Shown here piece after piece: positions 5,563 to 6,118 of a stretch of 6,118 nt of DNA. A model generated the notes under the pieces. It was not told the DNA's origin. It saw only the letters and a program-made list of their open reading frames with translations, and made no database searches. Made by a program: the position numbers and the translations under genes. Origin of the DNA: Amylibacter sp. Lineage in GTDB: Bacteria > Pseudomonadota > Alphaproteobacteria > Rhodobacterales > Rhodobacteraceae. Each line of letters opens with the position of its first letter. Position 1 is the first letter of the stretch. The stretch is taken from assembly GCA_027083485.1 (NCBI GenBank), contig JALWOO010000336.1:1-6118 (forward strand). The letters run 5' to 3'.

Positions 5563-5969
5563 GTGTGGCGGTTTCTTTTGCGCTACAAGAGGCGGTGTAT
5601 GGACGGTTGAGTGCGGATCCGGTGTTGGCGGCATTGGTGGGGACGGCGGTTTTCGATGCGCCGCCAAGCGGCACGCCGCCGCCGCTCTATGTGTTGCTCG
5701 GGGCGGAGGTGGTCAGGGACCGGTCCTCCAAAACCAGCGCCGGTGCGCAGCATGATTTTGTGGTCAAGGTGGTGTCGGATGCGCCCGGATTTTCGGCCGC
5801 CAAACAGGCGGCGGCGGCGGTGTATGATGCGTTGATTGATGCGGCGCTGGTGCTGTCGCGTGGTCAATTGATCAGCTTGCAATTCCTGAAAGCAAAGGCG
5901 CAGCGCGGGGTTCCGCCGGAAGGGCGGCAGATTTTTCTGACCTTTCGTGCCTTGGTACAAGATATATAA
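5559..5969 (+). CDS. g8: Tail terminator/completion protein, DUF3168 family (GTA gp8)
   Basis: 136 aa, normal for DUF3168 proteins. In the RcGTA particle the corresponding protein is the tail terminator, a ring that caps the tail tube and joins it to the stopper. Typical signs: an N-terminal helix VSFALQEAVYGRLSADPVLAALVG (residues 5-28), then VFDAPPSGTPPPLYVLLGAEVVRDRSSKT (31-59), the VVKVVSDAPGFSAAKQAAAAVYDALIDAALVLSRGQLISLQFLKAKAQR strand-helix-strand part (68-116), and the C-terminal RQIFLTFRALVQD. The start overlaps the g7 stop as ATGA and has a strong GAGGAGG upstream. Fold and family call are confident; the tail-terminator role is taken from family knowledge. Confidence 0.88.
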   Translation: MSVAVSFALQEAVYGRLSADPVLAALVGTAVFDAPPSGTPPPLYVLLGAEVVRDRSSKTSAGAQHDFVVKVVSDAPGFSAAKQAAAAVYDALIDAALVLSRGQLISLQFLKAKAQRGVPPEGRQIFLTFRALVQDI

Positions 5970-5981
5970 CCTGTTGAATTT

Positions 5982-5985
5982 GGAG
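5982..5985 (+). promoter_or_regulatory. Ribosome binding site of the tail tube gene
   Basis: GGAG lies 7 nt before the ATG at 5993 in an A+T-rich 23-nt gap after the g8 stop. This is well placed for efficient translation of an abundant structural protein. Confidence 0.7.
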
Positions 5986-5992
5986 AAATAAA

Positions 5993-6118
5993 ATGGTTGC
6001 CCAGAGTGGAAAAGACCTGTTGGTCAAAATTGATATGGATGGTGTCGGCACGTTTGTGACCCTCGCGGGGCTGCGGGCGAGCCGGATTTCGTTCAATACG
6101 GAAACCGTGGATGTGACC
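5993..6118 (+). CDS. g9: Major tail (tube) protein, 3'-truncated by window edge (GTA gp9)
   Basis: Only the first 42 residues are present: MVAQSGKDLLVKIDMDGVG, then TFVTLAGLRASRISFNTETVDVT. The pattern M.AQ.GKDLL.K.D.DG.G.F.T.AGLR..RISFN.E.VDVT is the start of the phage tail tube protein family found at this place in GTAs (TP901-1 type). It should form stacked hexameric rings around the DNA channel. Position directly after the tail terminator fits. It is too short to comment on the rest of the protein. Confidence 0.88.
   Translation, partial: MVAQSGKDLLVKIDMDGVGTFVTLAGLRASRISFNTETVDVT

Noticed and set aside
1..6118. CRISPR array, tRNA gene, insertion sequence, att site or toxin-antitoxin pair
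   Set aside because: I looked for regularly spaced repeats, a cloverleaf with T-loop bases, transposase motifs and small paired genes on both strands and saw none.

Overview
The window is a contiguous block of tailed-phage head and head-tail connector genes, all on the + strand. The order is: large terminase (5' end cut off), portal, a small membrane/coiled-coil protein, prohead protease, HK97-fold major capsid protein, head-tail adaptor, head-tail stopper, tail terminator (DUF3168 type), and the start of the major tail protein. This order and the protein signatures match genes g2, g3, g3.5, g4, g5, g6, g7, g8 and g9 of the RcGTA-type gene transfer agent (GTA) of alphaproteobacteria, best known from Rhodobacter capsulatus. 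The assignment rests on recognised motifs and gene order, not on a database search.

The organism is most likely a member of the Rhodobacterales (Roseobacter/Rhodobacter group). The DNA is G+C rich (about 60% by eye) with G/C-ended codons. The proteins read like Rhodobacterales GTA proteins. The gap after the capsid gene carries a CCTCCGGCGGGGATATTT element that I remember as common at gene ends in this family. No integrase, repressor, lysis or replication gene is visible, which fits a GTA, but a window this small cannot rule out a related prophage.

Layout: 1-1115 is the terminase, lacking its N-terminal Walker A part. After a 47-nt gap comes the portal (1163-2341). The next genes are tightly coupled: g3.5 starts inside the portal gene (2334-2588), and the protease starts in an ATGA overlap (2585-3142). 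A 63-nt gap with a strong 9-bp hairpin precedes the capsid gene (3206-4390). Then comes a 252-nt non-coding gap (4391-4642) dense in inverted repeats, including a terminator-like hairpin. The connector genes follow: g6 (4643-5230), g7 (5230-5562) and g8 (5559-5969), with overlapping stops and starts. After 23 nt, g9 begins (5993) and runs off the end.

The genes form one assembly line. The protease and capsid build and mature the head, the terminase pumps DNA through the portal, gp6/gp7 extend and close the portal, gp8 caps the tail tube, and gp9 builds the tube. I found no unknown system. The most interesting parts are the two structured non-coding gaps on either side of the capsid gene, which could set capsid mRNA level apart from its neighbours.
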